Position numbers and translations under genes: made by a program
Notes under the pieces: generated by a model
Told to the model about the DNA's origin: nothing
What the model saw: only the letters and a program-made list of their open reading frames with translations
Databases searched by the model: none
Source: Vibrio salinus
Lineage (GTDB): Bacteria; Pseudomonadota; Gammaproteobacteria; Enterobacterales; Vibrionaceae
NCBI RefSeq assembly: GCF_021272385.1
Contig: NZ_JAJSDZ010000005.1
Coordinates: forward strand, 1,145,234 to 1,209,233
Length of the DNA: 64,000 nt
Direction of reading: 5' to 3'
In this document: piece after piece, positions 20,606 through 28,797 of the stretch
How the letters are laid out: every line of letters starts with the position of its first letter
How positions within the stretch are numbered: position 1 is the first letter of the stretch

Positions 20606-20643
20606 AATGCCGTTCACTTAAGGTGAGCGGCATTGTTTTTTTT
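20606..20643 (+). terminator. Strong terminator after ytfK, formed by the IS end
   Basis: A 12-bp stem with one G-U pair (20606-20617 with 20623-20634), 5-base loop, then an 8-T run on the plus strand. The left arm is part of the IS4-like terminal repeat, so the element probably provides the ytfK terminator now. Confidence 0.8.
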
Positions 20644-20701
20644 GGTCGAAAAATCTGATCGCTCAACCAGCTTTTAGTTCCCTTCTACTTTTATCCCGAG
20701 T

Positions 20702-20848
20702 TCAGGTTAACTTACGTTTTCTGAGGGTTACTGTGTCAGTAAGTTGGTAGGCTTGTTCAATCAATTCCATTGGCAATAAATCAGACAACGTTTCTACTTG
20801 ATTCGGTTGCCAGTGATTAATGATGTTCAGAGCTTGTGAGACGTGCAT
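20702..20848 (-). pseudogene. IS4-family transposase, N-terminal fragment
   Basis: Reads MHVSQALNIINHWQ from the ATG at 20848 and continues through LLPMELIEQAYQLTD and TVTLRKRKL, stopping at 20702 after 48 residues. The N-terminus of IS4-type transposases has the same layout (MHIGQALDL..., LDPELI..., GTVTLRKRRLPLE). Full-length proteins are over 400 residues, so all catalytic DDE residues are missing. Confidence 0.8.
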
Positions 20849-20941
20849 AAAAAATCCGATAAACAGTGCCTATCGGATTTTTACATACTGGGAGGATCAT
20901 TCAATTGATCTGCCGATTAAAGTCTTAACTGATCGGCATTA

Positions 20942-20964
20942 GGCAGATTACTCTGCCCTTTTTT
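20942..20964 (+). terminator. Terminator-like hairpin facing mdh
   Basis: GGCAGA / TCTGCC stem (20942-20947, 20952-20957) with a TTAC loop, followed by C and six Ts on the plus strand. It lies immediately outside the IS4-like end, so it may be the original terminator between ytfK and convergent mdh. Confidence 0.6.
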
Positions 20965-20985
20965 AATTTCTATCAAAAGCGTAAA

Positions 20986-21921
20986 TTACTTAACGAATTC
21001 AACACCTTTTTTAATATCTGCTTTCAGAGTATCTAACATACTATCTAAAGCATCTTGTTCAAACTTGCTTAACTGACCAATTTCCAGTGTTTGTTCAATA
21101 CCATTTTTACCAAGTTTGATTGGCTGAGCAAATAGAGGCGCATGACCAGTGTCACCATCAATATAGGCATATTCAACGATATCAGATTCACCCTGCAATG
21201 CTCTTACAAGAGCAAGACCGAAACGAGCGGCTGCCTGTCCCATTGAAAGCGTTGCACTACCGCCACCCGCTTTTGCTTCAACAACTTCAGTACCCGCATT
21301 CTGAATACGAACTGTTAATGCAGCAATTTCTTCATCAGTAAATGATACGCCTTTCACCTGAGAAAGAAGAGGTAGAATAGTTACACCTGAGTGTCCGCCG
21401 ATAACAGGAACAGAGACTTCAGATGGTTCCAGACCTTTTAATTCAGAAACGAATGTTTCAGAACGAATAACGTCAAGAGTTGTTACACCAAACAGACGAT
21501 TTTTGTCATAAACACCCGCTTTTTTCAAAACTTCAGCCGCAATAGCGACGGTTGTATTTACCGGGTTAGTAATGATGCCAACACAAGCTTTAGGACAAGA
21601 TACAGCGATTTTTTCCGCCAATCCTTTAATGATACCAGCATTAATATTGAAAAGATCGGCACGATCCATACCTGGCTTACGGGCAACACCAGCTGAAATC
21701 ATGACAACATCAGCACCTTCCAGAGCTGGAGTAGGATCTTCTCCAGAAAAACCTTTTACAGCAACAGGCGTTGGAATGTGACTTAAGTCTGCAGCAACAC
21801 CGGGCGTAACAGGAGCGATATCATAAAGAGCAAGATCGCTTCCTGCTGGTAAGTTATTTTTCAAAAGCAAAGCCAGTGCCTGACCGATACCGCCAGCGGC
21901 ACCAATAACAGCAACTTTCAT
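20986..21921 (-). CDS. mdh: Malate dehydrogenase
   Basis: NAD-dependent interconversion of malate and oxaloacetate in the TCA cycle. The 311 residues fit the E. coli/mitochondrial type. The Rossmann motif is [17 protein letters not shown], substrate arginines sit in [20 protein letters not shown] follows, and the catalytic histidine is in [14 protein letters not shown]. The ATG has AAGGAG about 7 bases upstream. It is divergent from argR, the conserved Vibrio and enterobacterial order. Confidence 0.98.
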   Translation of the reverse strand: MKVAVIGAAGGIGQALALLLKNNLPAGSDLALYDIAPVTPGVAADLSHIPTPVAVKGFSGEDPTPALEGADVVMISAGVARKPGMDRADLFNINAGIIKGLAEKIAVSCPKACVGIITNPVNTTVAIAAEVLKKAGVYDKNRLFGVTTLDVIRSETFVSELKGLEPSEVSVPVIGGHSGVTILPLLSQVKGVSFTDEEIAALTVRIQNAGTEVVEAKAGGGSATLSMGQAAARFGLALVRALQGESDIVEYAYIDGDTGHAPLFAQPIKLGKNGIEQTLEIGQLSKFEQDALDSMLDTLKADIKKGVEFVK

Positions 21922-22245
21922 GTTAATCTCCTTGAGAGTCTTCTTAGATATTTTCGTAGGGTAATTTAATCCGATTAAGTTATCGAAATTGCATACTGAT
22001 TACAATGAAATCGCTTTGGCTTTGAGACATATCTCATAATCAAATATAAAAATGCAGTATTCTTTGTCAGTTTTTCAATTTTACTTTTCGTTTTTTTATA
22101 TTTGACAATACCTTATCATCATTAACTCTAATATTAGTACAGCTACTATATGAGTGTGAGAAATACTTTTTTCTATACATTGATAATACATGCATAACTA
22201 TGCGAAAATATTCACTTATTGTGTATAAATGATCCTGGATCATCG
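21922..22245. promoter_or_regulatory. mdh / argR divergent control region
   Basis: 324 bp, very AT-rich, with no gene. A candidate ARG box lies at 22192-22205 (TGCATAACTATGCG, 10 of 14 against TGAATAATTATTCA), 41 bp before the argR ATG. This would suit argR autoregulation; the second box expected 3 bp away is poor. Promoters for both genes must lie here but I cannot assign them firmly. Confidence 0.4.
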
Positions 22246-22716
22246 ATGAGAAATATTGACAAACAAGATAGTCTGGTAAGAGCGTTCAAAGCATTACTGA
22301 AAGAAGAACGATTTGGTTCACAAAGCGATATTGTTGAAGCGCTGAAGAGTGAAGGTTTCGAAAACATCAACCAATCTAAGGTATCAAGGATGTTAACGAA
22401 ATTTGGCGCAGTAAGAACACGCAATGCCAAAATGGAAATGGTTTACTGCCTTCCGGCAGAACTGGGAGTACCCACAGTCTCCAGCTCTTTAAGAGAACTC
22501 GTTCTTGATATTGACTATAACAACGCACTGGTTGTCATCCATACTGGCCCCGGAGCTGCGCAACTTATTGCCCGCCTTTTAGATTCTTTAGGTAAATCAG
22601 AAGGTATCCTTGGAGTCGTTGCCGGAGACGATACCATCTTCATCACCCCAACCATAGAAGTCACAACAGAACAATTATTTCACTCCGTTTGTGAGCTTTT
22701 CGAGTACGCTGGTTAA
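22246..22716 (+). CDS. argR: Arginine repressor ArgR
   Basis: Hexameric arginine-dependent repressor of arginine biosynthesis and accessory factor for ColE1-type cer recombination. I choose the ATG at 22246 ([18 protein letters not shown], 156 residues), the length and N-terminus of E. coli ArgR; an upstream in-frame TTG adds nine unrelated residues. The winged-helix DNA-binding domain has [21 protein letters not shown]. The C-terminal oligomerisation and arginine-binding domain has [16 protein letters not shown] and [10 protein letters not shown]. Confidence 0.96.
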   Translation: MRNIDKQDSLVRAFKALLKEERFGSQSDIVEALKSEGFENINQSKVSRMLTKFGAVRTRNAKMEMVYCLPAELGVPTVSSSLRELVLDIDYNNALVVIHTGPGAAQLIARLLDSLGKSEGILGVVAGDDTIFITPTIEVTTEQLFHSVCELFEYAG

Positions 22717-23048
22717 CAAAAATCACTACATCAACAGGCTTAATTCATGCTTTTTATCTAAAAAACATGACATTTATCACATAATTAACTTTGTTGATGT
22801 AGTCTTAAATATAGACATAAGCTATTGATCTAAAATATTTTCTTCCTTTATTTTATTATTTTTCTTTTTCTCATATTCAGAGAATTTAGCTACAATTTTT
22901 AACAATATTGCAATTTTCTACGTTTTTTCTGGTATGATGCCGCCGTTTTCACAACAGTTCGTGAAAACTTGCCGTTTCTAAAATAGGAATGCTCAAAAGT
23001 ATTTTTAACTACTCGCGAGTCTACGACAAATATAAGGAAGGGAAAGAC
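22717..23048. promoter_or_regulatory. Upstream region of the TAXI-TRAP operon
   Basis: 332 bp of AT-rich DNA. An extended -10 promoter candidate, TGGTATGAT, is at 22930-22938, with TTGCAA 19 bases upstream of the hexamer. An 8-bp stem-loop (22945-22952 with 22961-22968, GTTTTCAC / GTGAAAAC) falls at or just after the predicted start point. Whether that stem is an operator or an mRNA leader structure cannot be told. Confidence 0.45.
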
Positions 23049-24017
23049 ATGGCACTAAGTAAGTTATTAAAAGTAAGTGCAATTGCTGCAACTCTCTGTG
23101 GAGTAAATGCAGCTAACGCTCAGGATTTTATTACTATCGGTACAGGCTCTGTTACTGGGGTATATTACCCGACAGGCGGTGCTATTTGTAAATTAGTCAA
23201 TAAAGAACGCAAAACGCACAATATACGCTGTTCTGTTGAATCAACCGGCGGTTCAATCTATAACGTCAATACGATTCGTTCAGGAGAGCTGGACTTTGGT
23301 ATCGTTCAGTCTGACTGGCAATATCATGGTTATAACGGAACCAGTGCCTTTGCTGAACAAGGACCTTACAAAAAATTACGAGCAGTCTTCTCTCTTCATA
23401 CCGAACCATTCAATGTGATTGCCCGGGCAGACTCCGGAATCAAAAATATCAAAGATTTAGCGGGAAAACGGGTCAATATCGGTAACCCCGGCTCTGGGGA
23501 CCGGGCAACAATGCAGGTCGTAATGAACGCTGAAGGCTGGAATCTTGATAGCTTTAAACTGGCTTCGGAATTGAAAGGTTCAGAACGTTCTCAGGCTTTG
23601 TGCGATAATAAAATCGATGCATTCATTTACATGGTTGGGCATCCAAATGGTTCAATCAAAGAAGCAACAACATCATGTGATGCTAAACTTATACCGGTAA
23701 CCGGGCCTGAAATTGATAAAATCGTTGCTGATAACCCTTATTATACCTATACCAATGTGCCCGCAGGCATGTACCGGGGAACAAGCACTGATGTAAAAAG
23801 CTTCGGTGTTGCAGCCACATTGGTGACAACAACAGATGTTTCTGATGATGTTGTTTACAACTTAACAAAAGCAGTATTTGAAAACTTCAACACATTCAAA
23901 CGTCTGCATCCTGCTTTTGCAAACCTGAAAAAAGAAGACATGGTCAAAGCTGGTCTGTCAATTCCGCTTCATCCAGGCGCAATAAAATACTACAAAGAAG
24001 TTGGCTTACTGAAATAA
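23049..24017 (+). CDS. TAXI-family TRAP transporter solute-binding protein
   Basis: Periplasmic ligand-binding component of a TRAP (sodium-driven) uptake system. I use the ATG at 23049 with an AAGGAAGGGA ribosome site, giving 322 residues with a 24-residue signal peptide (cleavage after ANA, before QDF). The mature protein has the TAXI hallmarks GTGSVTGVYYPTGGAIC, SVESTGGSIYNV and LDFGIVQSDW. An upstream TTG-type start in the track is less likely. Downstream are the fused permease and a Usp gene. From memory, the V. cholerae protein in this same mdh-argR context has been reported to bind L-glutamate; the ligand here is therefore only a hypothesis. Confidence 0.9.
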   Translation: MALSKLLKVSAIAATLCGVNAANAQDFITIGTGSVTGVYYPTGGAICKLVNKERKTHNIRCSVESTGGSIYNVNTIRSGELDFGIVQSDWQYHGYNGTSAFAEQGPYKKLRAVFSLHTEPFNVIARADSGIKNIKDLAGKRVNIGNPGSGDRATMQVVMNAEGWNLDSFKLASELKGSERSQALCDNKIDAFIYMVGHPNGSIKEATTSCDAKLIPVTGPEIDKIVADNPYYTYTNVPAGMYRGTSTDVKSFGVAATLVTTTDVSDDVVYNLTKAVFENFNTFKRLHPAFANLKKEDMVKAGLSIPLHPGAIKYYKEVGLLK

Positions 24018-24041
24018 CTCCGATAACCAACTTTAAAATAA

Positions 24042-24072
24042 AGATAAGGAGGCTAAAGCCTCCTTATCTCTT
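24042..24072 (+). terminator. Hairpin between binding protein and permease
   Basis: Perfect 12-bp stem AGATAAGGAGGC / GCCTCCTTATCT (24042-24053, 24058-24069) with a TAAA loop, followed by only C and TTT. Such partial terminators or 3' protective stems often keep the binding protein in excess over the permease. Confidence 0.65.
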
Positions 24073-24170
24073 TAAGCACAAAACAAACATTCTCCTTGTG
24101 CTGATTTAATTTTCAGTCGTGAAAATTTTTCCCTGATTACTCATAGACCATTTACATGAGGAAAACGTAC

Positions 24171-26738
24171 ATGACGCAGGTCAATACTTCCGATCAAGAT
24201 GTTCAGGATATGGTAGCCCAATCCGATACCGGTGCCAGAAATCCTAAGGGACTGGCTGGCCGTATTCTTTGGGTTGTTCCTGTTTGCTGGTCCCTGTTCC
24301 AACTTTGGTATGCATCTCCATTACCATTTATTTTTGATTTCGGTGTTCTTAACGATACCGAAGCAAGATCTATTCATTTAGCGTTTGCCATATTTTTAGC
24401 GTTTACCGCCTATCCGGCATTTAAAAATTCGTCACGCGAACATATCCCATTAGCAGACTGGATACTTGCGTTAGCCGGTAGTTTTTCAGCTGCCTATATC
24501 TATCTTTTTTACGCCGAACTGGCAGGTCGTTCTGGCGCTCCGACAACGTTAGATATCATTATTTCTGTATCAGGAATGATCTTGTTGCTTGAAGCCACAC
24601 GCAGAGCTCTGGGGCCACCGCTTATGATTGTCGCCGGCTTATTTCTTCTCTACACATTTGGCGGCCCATACATGCCAGATGTTATTGCACATAAAGGGGC
24701 GAGTCTTAACAAAGCCATGTCTCATTTATGGCTGACGACAGAAGGTGTTTTCGGCGTTGCTCTCGGTGTTTCAACCTCTTTTGTCTTTCTGTTTGTATTA
24801 TTTGGTGCCATGTTGGAACGAGCTGGAGCCGGGGCATACTTCATAAAAGTCGCCTTTTCAATGCTTGGTCACATGAGAGGTGGCCCGGCAAAAGCAGCGG
24901 TGGTCGCATCCGGACTTTCAGGATTAGTTTCCGGCTCCTCGATTGCCAACGTAGTCACAACCGGAACATTCACAATACCTCTGATGAAACGGGTGGGATT
25001 TCCGGGCACCAAGGCCGGGGCCGTCGAAGTTGCAGCTTCAACAAATGGTCAGCTAACCCCACCGATTATGGGAGCCGCCGCCTTTTTAATGGTTGAATAT
25101 GTCGGTATTTCCTACGTTGAAGTCATAAAAGCCGCATTACTTCCGGCATTAATTTCGTACATAGCTCTTCTTTATATTGTCCATCTGGAAGCCTGTAAAG
25201 CAGGCATGACTGGCCTGCCGAGAAGAAAGAAAACCACGACTCTTTTACACAGTCTGCTTTCATTTGTTGGCACAATCTTAGGCTTATGTGTTTTAAGTGC
25301 AGTGGTATACTACGGTGTCGGCTGGACAAAAGACATTTTTGGCACTGCAGCAACACCGGTTGTAACCGTTGCTCTTCTTATTGTTTATCTTTTACTGGTA
25401 AAAATCTCCTCAACATACTCGGAGCATAATACAGGAATAGATGATGTTATTGATGAGGTTCCGGAACCGGGGCCAACGGTCAAGTCAGGTATTCATTATC
25501 TGTTACCAATTGTTGTGCTGGTATGGTGTCTGACCGTTGAACGTTTTTCTCCGGGTTTGTCCGCATTCTGGGCAACCGTTTTTATGATGTTTATTCTGAT
25601 TACCCAACGTCCGTTAATTGCTTTTTTCAACAACACCGGTGATCTTTCCAAACAGTTTAAAGCCGGAGTTGTTGACCTGGCAGAAAGCTGGGCGGCTGGT
25701 GCTCGCAATATGATTGGTATCGGAGTGGCAACAGCTGCAGCAGGAACCGTAGTCGGAGTCGTAACACTCACAGGTATCGGTTTGGTGATGACCGATTTTG
25801 TTGAATTCATCTCTGGTGGCAGTGTCATCATGATGCTGCTCTTCACTGCGGTAATCAGTCTGGTGTTAGGAATGGGGCTGCCAACCACAGCAAACTATAT
25901 TGTTGTTTCAACATTGATGGCTCCGGTTATTGTTACGCTGGGAGCTCAGCATGGACTGATCATTCCATTAATTGCTGTGCATCTTTTTGTTTTCTATTTT
26001 GGTATTCTGGCTGATGATACACCGCCTGTTGGTCTGGCTGCTTTCGCAGCAGCAGCCATTGCCAAATCCGATCCAATACGAACAGGTATTCAAGGCTTTA
26101 CCTACGATATCCGAACAGCAATATTGCCTTTTATGTTTGTATTTAATACTCAGTTGCTTCTGATCGGTATTGATACCTGGTGGCATCTTGGTCTAACCAT
26201 TTTCTCTGCTATTACAGCAATGTTACTATTTTCAGCCGCAACCCAGGGATGGTGGTTTGTACGCAATAAATGGTGGGAAACGGTCATATTACTGATTTTA
26301 ACGTTTAGCTTCTTCCGACCGGGTTTCTGGTGGGATATGATTTATCCGGAGCATGACCTGTATCCTGGAACACAAATATCCAAACAGGTGCGTCAGCTAA
26401 AGCCTCATGAATTACTGACGTTGGTTGTTTCTGGCGAAACACTGGATGGGGACTCAGTAACCAAAACCGTCCAGTTGCCATTCGATGACCGGGCAAAAAC
26501 CCCCGAAGCACGCATTCAGTCAATGGGGTTAATGCTAAGGAAAGAGGAAAACAAAATGATGGTCGATATGGTTGAATTCGGTAGCCCGGCAGAAAAATCA
26601 GGCATCGATTTTGACTGGCAAATCGATTCCATCATGGTCAATAACGCCCGTCCGATGAAAGAGTGGGTTTTTGTTCCTGCGATCTTATTAACATTATTAC
26701 TTGCGTGGAATCAAAGACGTAGACAAAAATCCAAATAA
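24171..26738 (+). CDS. TRAP transporter fused permease (DctQ-DctM type, TAXI class)
   Basis: Inner-membrane component that takes solute from the TAXI binding protein using a sodium gradient. I use the ATG at 24171 (MTQVNTSDQD), which has GAGGAAAA upstream, giving 855 residues. The N-terminal part has about four membrane helices (DctQ-like). The large DctM-like domain contains GLVSGSSIANVVTTGTF, STNGQLTPPIMGAAAF and the pseudo-repeat GMGLPTTANYIVVS with ADDTPPVGLAAFAAAAIA. After the last conserved helices there is a C-terminal extension (about 690-855) with soluble and membrane stretches, as in fusions carrying a DUF3394-type tail. Confidence 0.92.
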   Translation: MTQVNTSDQDVQDMVAQSDTGARNPKGLAGRILWVVPVCWSLFQLWYASPLPFIFDFGVLNDTEARSIHLAFAIFLAFTAYPAFKNSSREHIPLADWILALAGSFSAAYIYLFYAELAGRSGAPTTLDIIISVSGMILLLEATRRALGPPLMIVAGLFLLYTFGGPYMPDVIAHKGASLNKAMSHLWLTTEGVFGVALGVSTSFVFLFVLFGAMLERAGAGAYFIKVAFSMLGHMRGGPAKAAVVASGLSGLVSGSSIANVVTTGTFTIPLMKRVGFPGTKAGAVEVAASTNGQLTPPIMGAAAFLMVEYVGISYVEVIKAALLPALISYIALLYIVHLEACKAGMTGLPRRKKTTTLLHSLLSFVGTILGLCVLSAVVYYGVGWTKDIFGTAATPVVTVALLIVYLLLVKISSTYSEHNTGIDDVIDEVPEPGPTVKSGIHYLLPIVVLVWCLTVERFSPGLSAFWATVFMMFILITQRPLIAFFNNTGDLSKQFKAGVVDLAESWAAGARNMIGIGVATAAAGTVVGVVTLTGIGLVMTDFVEFISGGSVIMMLLFTAVISLVLGMGLPTTANYIVVSTLMAPVIVTLGAQHGLIIPLIAVHLFVFYFGILADDTPPVGLAAFAAAAIAKSDPIRTGIQGFTYDIRTAILPFMFVFNTQLLLIGIDTWWHLGLTIFSAITAMLLFSAATQGWWFVRNKWWETVILLILTFSFFRPGFWWDMIYPEHDLYPGTQISKQVRQLKPHELLTLVVSGETLDGDSVTKTVQLPFDDRAKTPEARIQSMGLMLRKEENKMMVDMVEFGSPAEKSGIDFDWQIDSIMVNNARPMKEWVFVPAILLTLLLAWNQRRRQKSK

Positions 26739-26752
26739 TACAGCATCGATCA

Positions 26753-26778
26753 ATATGTCTGGTTTATACCAGACATAT
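26753..26778 (+). terminator. Hairpin between TRAP permease and usp
   Basis: 11-bp perfect stem (26753-26763 with 26768-26778) and a TTAT loop. There is no T run afterwards, so readthrough into the usp gene is plausible and the stem may mainly stabilise the upstream mRNA. Confidence 0.5.
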
Positions 26779-26846
26779 AATTGTGTAAGATGAACGAAGA
26801 AATAAAGTTCACTTACGCAATGAGACTCCTAAATAAAGGTTACGGT

Positions 26847-27284
26847 ATGTATAAACATATATTGGTTCCTGTGGACTTAAATGAAAAAGGATTTGCCGAT
26901 AGAGCAGTGCAAATAGCGGTATGGCATGCAAAACACTCAAATGCTGAAATACACTTGCTCAATGTTCTTCCGGGAATACATATGTCGATGGTTTCGACTT
27001 ATTTTCCTAAAGATGCTGCAGCGAAAATGAAACAGGATGTCAAAGTACAGCTAAAAGCGTTTGCGAAACAACATATCGATGAGGACGTCGTATACAAGAC
27101 GTACGTAGCAGAAGGAAAGGCTTACTCAACTATTTTGGATTACGCTGAAAAACTTGGCACAGATTTAATTATCATTCCCAGCCACAAACGTTCTAAAATT
27201 GATAAAGTGATGCTGGGTTCCGTCGCCAGTAAAGTAGTGGAACACTCACCAATCAATGTTATGGTTATCAAACCACAAGGATAA
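26847..27284 (+). CDS. Universal stress protein (UspA family) linked to a TRAP transporter
   Basis: A 145-residue single Usp domain starting at the ATG at 26847 (MYKHILVPVDLNEKG, ribosome site AAAGGT). The ATP-binding signature is DLIIIPSHKRSKIDKVMLGSVASKVVEHSPINVMVI, close to the G-2x-G-9x-G(S/T) pattern. Usp genes beside TRAP operons occur elsewhere (TeaD with TeaABC in Halomonas), where Usp is thought to regulate transport. The same role here is inferred from position only. A longer track start has no ribosome site. Confidence 0.9.
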   Translation: MYKHILVPVDLNEKGFADRAVQIAVWHAKHSNAEIHLLNVLPGIHMSMVSTYFPKDAAAKMKQDVKVQLKAFAKQHIDEDVVYKTYVAEGKAYSTILDYAEKLGTDLIIIPSHKRSKIDKVMLGSVASKVVEHSPINVMVIKPQG

Positions 27285-27303
27285 AGGATATAAATCCAGA
27301 ACA

Positions 27304-27333
27304 AGATATAAGGCGTAAAAACGCCTTATATCT
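27304..27333. terminator. Bidirectional-type terminator after usp
   Basis: 12-bp perfect stem AGATATAAGGCG / CGCCTTATATCT (27304-27315, 27322-27333), loop TAAAAA, between convergent usp and the GH2-like gene. The flanking T/A runs are short, so the strength is uncertain. Confidence 0.65.
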
Positions 27334-27344
27334 GCTTTGAAAAG

Positions 27345-28154
27345 CTATAAAGGGAAATGACTTACCTGATTATTAACGGATAGTGGCACCTGAATGCAAT
27401 GATGAAGGCCATCCAAATCAACTTCGACGGTATACAGACAATCCGTATCATTCTCGCAACCTTCAGAAGTTACCGGAGCATCTACCTGAAAAAGTGCACT
27501 CGCTTCATTCTTCATGACATCAATCGGTACTGAGTAAATGCGCCCGTCAAACTTTATACGAGCAGAAACTAACCCGGGTTTTAATAAGCTGAAATGCAGA
27601 TTGACAAGAACTTCACACCCGCCACCATAATGCCATACTTGTTCAGTCGTGATGCTTGTTAGCCGGACATGGGTCTGACACTGCAGATGAGGTTCCCTCC
27701 AGATACCAATCTCTGGACGATAAGGGTTATAAGGTAACCGGCCCAATAAACATTGATCATCCTGTCTAGGAGCATCATCACATAACAAATCATCATCTTC
27801 TGAGTGCAAAAATAAGATTTCAAACCGGTTACGGCCAACTGTTAAAAAAGGAAGAATGTCTTTCCGATAAACAGACTGCCGCTGATCACAGTCAAAAAGA
27901 GCAAAACCGTTCAATCTAACTTCTGCGTAAAAATCAATCCCTTCCAGAACCAAATCTATCGCTGAATAGGATAGGAAAGCCTCATCGACCTCAATATCAT
28001 GCATAAGATGCCATTCCTGACTGGCAATCACCTCTTCAGATAGCTCCACGGGCAAACACTGACTCAACGAGCCAGGAAAAGAAATATCGTCCTGAGGTAT
28101 AGAAAGATCAGTAAGTGGTGACAACTGCCAGAGGCCTGACAAAGAATACTTCAT
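27345..28154 (-). CDS. Orphan protein resembling the GH2 / beta-mannosidase N-terminal sugar-binding domain
   Basis: A 269-residue cytoplasmic protein (no signal peptide or membrane segment). It reads like the first domain of GH2 beta-mannosidases: SGLWQLSPLTDLSIPQD and FPGSL at the start, then LVLEGIDFYAEVRLNGFALFDCD, GRNRFEILFLHSEDDDL and YRPEIGIWREPHLQC. In real enzymes this jelly-roll is followed by an immunoglobulin-like domain and a TIM barrel with two catalytic glutamates. Here the protein ends after a second small beta domain, so no glycosidase active site is present. Function unknown; a carbohydrate-binding or regulatory role is a guess. It is convergent with usp and 131 bp downstream of rraB. 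Confidence 0.7.
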   Translation of the reverse strand: MKYSLSGLWQLSPLTDLSIPQDDISFPGSLSQCLPVELSEEVIASQEWHLMHDIEVDEAFLSYSAIDLVLEGIDFYAEVRLNGFALFDCDQRQSVYRKDILPFLTVGRNRFEILFLHSEDDDLLCDDAPRQDDQCLLGRLPYNPYRPEIGIWREPHLQCQTHVRLTSITTEQVWHYGGGCEVLVNLHFSLLKPGLVSARIKFDGRIYSVPIDVMKNEASALFQVDAPVTSEGCENDTDCLYTVEVDLDGLHHCIQVPLSVNNQVSHFPL

Positions 28155-28215
28155 TATTATTTTGCTCTAGATCAATTTTTGGCATTATAACAATGATTAT
28201 TCAGAAAGCCAGCAA

Positions 28216-28256
28216 CAAAAAATCCTCTTAATATAATGAGAATATATTAAGAGGAT
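28216..28256 (-). terminator. rraB terminator
   Basis: A 14-bp perfect stem (28222-28235 with 28243-28256), 7-base loop, followed on the minus strand by six Ts (28216-28221). A textbook intrinsic terminator 30 bp after the rraB stop. Confidence 0.9.
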
Positions 28257-28285
28257 CGCTACTTTATTATACAGATTAATGAATA

Positions 28286-28696
28286 CTACTCTTCTTCATC
28301 CTCATCTGGGTATAACGCATCGTCACCCTCGTAATACGTACCCCATCCATCGTAAATAATGTCATGTTTTTCGGCCAGTGATACTAATTTTTCAACCTGT
28401 ATATCAATCTGTTCAGCATTCAGTGCAGACTGCATAATGGCATCACAACAAAGCAGCATGTTTCCATCATCATCTTCAACCTCTTCAGCATCCTGGACAT
28501 CAAAGCCCATCTTAAATGCTTCGATCACCGCTTTTTCCAAACTTACAAAGTCTTCTGCAAAAAGATGATGCTCAATCTCATACAAGGCATCTGGATCGCT
28601 ACCATCTTCAATCAGCGCCTGAATAATATCTCTTGTTTCTTCTTTTTGAATCTCAATTAACTCATCAACTGACAGATAATCATCTTCATGAGACAT
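28286..28696 (-). CDS. rraB: Ribonuclease E activity regulator RraB
   Basis: Inhibits RNase E by binding its C-terminal scaffold, changing mRNA decay. The 136 residues align with E. coli Rra[51 protein letters not shown] and [16 protein letters not shown], then an acidic tail ([11 protein letters not shown]). It has its own strong terminator and lies 101 bp downstream of tldD in the same direction. Confidence 0.95.
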   Translation of the reverse strand: MSHEDDYLSVDELIEIQKEETRDIIQALIEDGSDPDALYEIEHHLFAEDFVSLEKAVIEAFKMGFDVQDAEEVEDDDGNMLLCCDAIMQSALNAEQIDIQVEKLVSLAEKHDIIYDGWGTYYEGDDALYPDEDEEE

Positions 28697-28797
28697 AATG
28701 TGCTCCAGAGTTCATTTATGCTTAATTATCAAAGGGCGCCACTATGTCATGCTTAAATAAAAAATGCCACTTAAACAAGACATCAGTGACGAGAATC

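Larger units (their letters stand above)
20605..20941 (-). mobile_element. Internally deleted IS4-family element (MITE-like)
   Basis: A 337-bp segment bounded by 18-bp inverted repeats: TAATGCCGTTCACTTAAG on the plus strand at 20605-20622, and TAATGCCGATCAGTTAAG on the minus strand from 20941 to 20924, 16 of 18 matching. From memory, E. coli IS4 also begins TAATGCCGATCAGTTAAG. Just inside the 20941 end is a hairpin (about 20855-20884), then the first 47 or so codons of an IS4-type transposase, which break off. The interior and most of the transposase are lost. I see no clean target-site duplication; the flanks GGCATTACGCCC and GGCAGATTACTCTGCCC are only similar. Confidence 0.75.

Noticed and set aside
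22989..23048. Upstream start for the TAXI binding protein
   Set aside because: It would place 20 charged residues before the signal peptide; the ATG at 23049 has a strong ribosome site.
27345..28154. Calling the GH2-like protein a beta-mannosidase
   Set aside because: Only the N-terminal binding domain is present; the catalytic barrel and both glutamates are absent.
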